Shown one piece after another: positions 61,475 to 64,000 of a stretch of 64,000 nucleotides of DNA. The position numbers and the translations under genes were made by a program. This stretch comes from Rhodocyclaceae bacterium (GTDB lineage Bacteria > Pseudomonadota > Gammaproteobacteria > Burkholderiales > Rhodocyclaceae): the NCBI GenBank assembly GCA_023230455.1, contig JALNXH010000013.1, forward strand, positions 38,858 through 102,857, in the 5' to 3' direction. Within the stretch, counting starts at the first letter, position 1. Every line of letters begins with the position of its first letter. A model generated the notes under the pieces. It saw only the letters and a program-made list of their open reading frames with translations. It ran no database searches and was not told the DNA's origin.

Positions 61475-62746
61475 ATGAAGACATCGAAAACCAATCTGCC
61501 CCTTGCCTTGGCCATCGGTCTGGCGGTACTTGCCCTGACCGCTTGCGACAAGCCGGAGCCGACCGCGAAGGCGGCGCCAGCGGCAACACAACCAGCCGCC
61601 GCGCCCAGCGGCGGCGCCGACAAGGCCGGCGACAAGCGCGGCGAACCCAAGGAAGGTGAAGCCGGCCATGGCGAAGCAGGTTTGTTGAAGCTCAGCGCCG
61701 AAGAAATCGAGACCGCCGGAATCAAGGTCGAAGAACTCGCGGCGCAGGAAATCAGCGAACAGTTGATCGTAACCGCCACCATCCGTCCCAATCAGGATCG
61801 CATCACGCATATCGCGCCACGCGTACCGGGGCGCATCGTCAAAGTTCAAGCCAATCTCGGCGATCAGGTCAAGGCCGGTCAGGCGCTAGTCGTCCTCGAC
61901 AGCCTGGAAGTCGGCGAGGCGCACTCGGCCTATCTTCAGGCGAAGACCCAGCTCGCGGTGACCAAGGCCGACTTCGAGCGGGCCGAGAAACTGCACGGCG
62001 AGCAGATCATCGCGCAGAAGGACCACCTGCGTGCCCACGCCGAATACGACAAGGCGCAGGCTGCGTTCGCCGCTGCCGGCGACAAGCTGCGCATGCTCGG
62101 TGTCGGCTCGGCGCCGGCCGAGGACGGCCGGGCGGTATCGACCTTCCCGTTGAGCACGCCGTTCGCCGGAACGGTGATCGAGAAGCACGCCATCCTTGGC
62201 GAACTGGCGCAACCCGACAAATCGGTGTTCACCGTCGCCGACCTGTCGCGCCTGTGGATCGAGGCCAACCTGTTCGAGAAGGATCTCGGTCGCGTCAAGC
62301 CCGGCGCCGAGGCTGTTGTTACGGTCGATGCCTATCCCGGCGAGTCCTTCCAGGGCAAGCTCACCTACATTGCGGCGGTCGTGGACAAGGAGACGCGCAC
62401 CGTCCCGGCCCGCGTCGAGGTCGCCAATCCGGGCGGCCGGCTCAAGCCCGAGATGTTCGCCACTGCCGCAATACGTACCGTCGGAACCAGCGGGACCGCC
62501 GCTATCGCCGGCAAGGACAAGGCGCTGGTCTTGCCGCAGGAAGCCGTGGTGTTGATGCAGGGGCAGCCGACGGCCTTCATCGCCGAAGACGGCGGCTTCG
62601 AGCCGCGTGTCGTCGAGCTTGGCGACAAACTGCGCGGCAAGGTCGTGATCAGAAGCGGGTTGAAGGCCGGCGACAAGGTGGTGATGGCCGGAAGCTATGC
62701 GCTCAAGGCCCGCCTGCTCAAGTCGCAAATCGGCGATTCGCACTGA
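61475..62746 (+). CDS. czcB: RND efflux periplasmic adaptor CzcB
   Basis: A 423-residue membrane-fusion protein. ATG 61475 gives MKTSKTNLPLALAIGLAVLA and lipobox LTAC; ATG 61421 overlapping the czcC stop is the alternative. The lipoyl/hairpin parts RVPGRIVKVQANLGDQVKAG and the beta-barrel (FEKDLGRVKPGAEAVVTVDA) match CzcB/CusB. It joins CzcA and CzcC. Confidence 0.92.
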   Translation: MKTSKTNLPLALAIGLAVLALTACDKPEPTAKAAPAATQPAAAPSGGADKAGDKRGEPKEGEAGHGEAGLLKLSAEEIETAGIKVEELAAQEISEQLIVTATIRPNQDRITHIAPRVPGRIVKVQANLGDQVKAGQALVVLDSLEVGEAHSAYLQAKTQLAVTKADFERAEKLHGEQIIAQKDHLRAHAEYDKAQAAFAAAGDKLRMLGVGSAPAEDGRAVSTFPLSTPFAGTVIEKHAILGELAQPDKSVFTVADLSRLWIEANLFEKDLGRVKPGAEAVVTVDAYPGESFQGKLTYIAAVVDKETRTVPARVEVANPGGRLKPEMFATAAIRTVGTSGTAAIAGKDKALVLPQEAVVLMQGQPTAFIAEDGGFEPRVVELGDKLRGKVVIRSGLKAGDKVVMAGSYALKARLLKSQIGDSH

Positions 62747-62755
62747 GGACCGGCC

Positions 62756-64000
62756 ATGCTCAATTCAATAGTCGATCTCTCGCTGCGCTACAAGATCCTG
62801 GTACTGGTCGGATTCCTGCTCGTCGTCGTCTTCGGCGTCCAGGCATTCCGTGCCGTGCCGGTCGATGCCTTCCCGGACATGACGCCCGTCCAGGTCAACG
62901 TCTACACCGAATCGCCGGGACTCGCCGCCGAGGACGTCGAGAAGCTGCTCACCTTCCCGGTCGAAACGGCGATGGCCGGTTTGCCCGGCGTCGAGGAAAT
63001 CCGCTCCGTGTCGCTGTTCGGTCTGTCCTACGTCAGCGTCTATTTCAAGGACGACGTCGACATCTACTTCGCCCGCCGGCTGGTCGGCGAAAAGATCATC
63101 GAAGCCAAGACGCGCATGCCCGAGGGCTACGGCGAACCGACGCTGGGTCCGAATTCGTCGGGGCTCGGCCAGGTGTTCTGGTACACCATCGAATCGGCCG
63201 ACCAGAAGCTGAGCGCGATGGACCTGCGCACGCTCCAGGACTGGAACGTCCGCCTGCTGCTGCGCACCGCCGCCGGGGTCGACGATGTCACCTCCTGGGG
63301 CGGCGACGAGAAACAGTTCCAGGTGCTGATCCAGCCACAGAAACTGATCAAGTACGGACTCAGCTTCAAGGCGGTGATGGAAGCGCTGGCCGCCAACAAC
63401 CGGCAGGTCGGCGGCCAGTACGTCAACCTCGGCCGCGAGCAGTATCTGGTGCGCGGTCTCGGCCTGGTCACCGGCAGCCGCGACATCGGCAACATCGTGA
63501 TCACGCAGCGCGAAGGCGCACCGATCTATGTTCGCGATGTCGCCGAGGTCAAGGAAGCGCCCGGCCTGCGTTTTGGTGCGGTAACCCGGGACGGCAAGGA
63601 AGTTGCGCTGGGCATGGCGCTGGCACGCATCAACGAAAACGCCAAGAACGTCGTCGACGCGGTCAAGGCCAAGGTCACGCTGGCCCAGCAGGCGCTGCCC
63701 AAGGGGGTGTCGATCAATACCGTGTACGACCGCACGGAACTGGTCGTCAAGGCGCTCGCGACCGCCGAGAGCGCGCTGCTCGAAGGCTCGATCCTGGTCG
63801 CCATCGTCCTCTTCCTGTTCCTCGGCGAAATCCGCTCGGCGATCGTCGTCGTCGTCACGCTGCCGCTGGCGATGCTGATCGCCTTCATCCTCATGCAGTA
63901 CGTCGGCATGTCGGCCAACCTGATGTCGCTGGCCGGCCTGGCGATCGGCATCGGCATGATGGTCGACGGCGCCGTGGTGATGGTCGAGAACGGCTTCCGC
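62756..64000 (+). CDS. czcA: RND heavy-metal efflux pump CzcA (truncated by window end)
   Basis: The first 415 residues begin MLNSIVDLSLRYKILVLVGF and show VPVDAFPDMTPVQVNVYTE, typical of heavy-metal RND pumps. The transmembrane-4 motif reads LAIGIGMMVDGAVVMVEN near residue 400, keeping the D in VDGAVV but with GIG where CzcA proteins of the zinc/cobalt/cadmium class usually have DFG. It uses proton motive force to export metal. The rest of the protein and the island's far end lie beyond the window. Confidence 0.93.
   Translation, partial: MLNSIVDLSLRYKILVLVGFLLVVVFGVQAFRAVPVDAFPDMTPVQVNVYTESPGLAAEDVEKLLTFPVETAMAGLPGVEEIRSVSLFGLSYVSVYFKDDVDIYFARRLVGEKIIEAKTRMPEGYGEPTLGPNSSGLGQVFWYTIESADQKLSAMDLRTLQDWNVRLLLRTAAGVDDVTSWGGDEKQFQVLIQPQKLIKYGLSFKAVMEALAANNRQVGGQYVNLGREQYLVRGLGLVTGSRDIGNIVITQREGAPIYVRDVAEVKEAPGLRFGAVTRDGKEVALGMALARINENAKNVVDAVKAKVTLAQQALPKGVSINTVYDRTELVVKALATAESALLEGSILVAIVLFLFLGEIRSAIVVVVTLPLAMLIAFILMQYVGMSANLMSLAGLAIGIGMMVDGAVVMVENGFR

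Overview
The window looks like the chromosome of a GC-rich betaproteobacterium, most likely Rhodocyclales-like. This is inferred from gene content and order: pyrG-kdsA-eno-ftsB, divergent bamD/rluD, an earP-efp pair with Arg32 in EF-P, a phaB-type acetoacetyl-CoA reductase, and a lepA-lepB-rnc-era-recO-pdxJ-acpS-nagZ run. No ribosomal RNA gene is present to confirm it.

Layout. 1-11.3 kb is an accessory catabolic region. It holds three leftward genes for an acetone/acetophenone-carboxylase-like (hydantoinase-fold) enzyme cut by the window edge, a divergent MalT-type LuxR regulator, a hypothetical gene joined to an APH-fold phosphotransferase, a zinc-free MDR oxidoreductase, an Old-Yellow-Enzyme reductase and a SnoaL/NTF2-like protein. 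tRNA-Asp follows at 11.6 kb, then a PAS-type chemoreceptor, DinB, a TlpA thioredoxin, an amidase, a dtd gene with an in-frame amber codon, and phaB. 18.6-29 kb is housekeeping: ppiD, a CysB-type regulator, bamD/rluD/pgeF, a ZIP transporter, pyrG, kdsA, eno and ftsB.

29.1-35 kb is a tightly packed signalling operon. It encodes a globin-coupled histidine kinase, a stand-alone Rcp1-type receiver, and two receiver-linked GGDEF-EAL proteins. The likely logic is that a heme-bound gas alters kinase activity and phosphotransfer then changes c-di-GMP. Both EAL domains are altered in conserved elements, at different places.

35.7-39.2 kb is a second catabolic module: an AraC regulator, a Rieske oxygenase alpha subunit, a Rieske ferredoxin and a second SnoaL-like protein clearly related to the one at 10.9 kb. 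Next come tRNA-Cys and tRNA-Gly, pgsA, uvrC, a family-5-type uracil-DNA glycosylase, earP-efp and a GST. The long leftward housekeeping operon (lepA through nagZ) occupies 45.4-53.1 kb, followed by smpB, ratA-rnfH, guaB and guaA.

From the guaA 3' end (57.56 kb) a genomic island begins. It has a P4-type tyrosine integrase, an AlpA-like regulator and a czcICBA heavy-metal efflux operon that runs off the window. Around the integrase are two families of short repeats: GACGGTATCG copies, and pairs of CTATTC spaced 10 bp apart. One CTATTC pair recurs over the alpA ribosome-binding region, which suggests a shared excision and autoregulation site.
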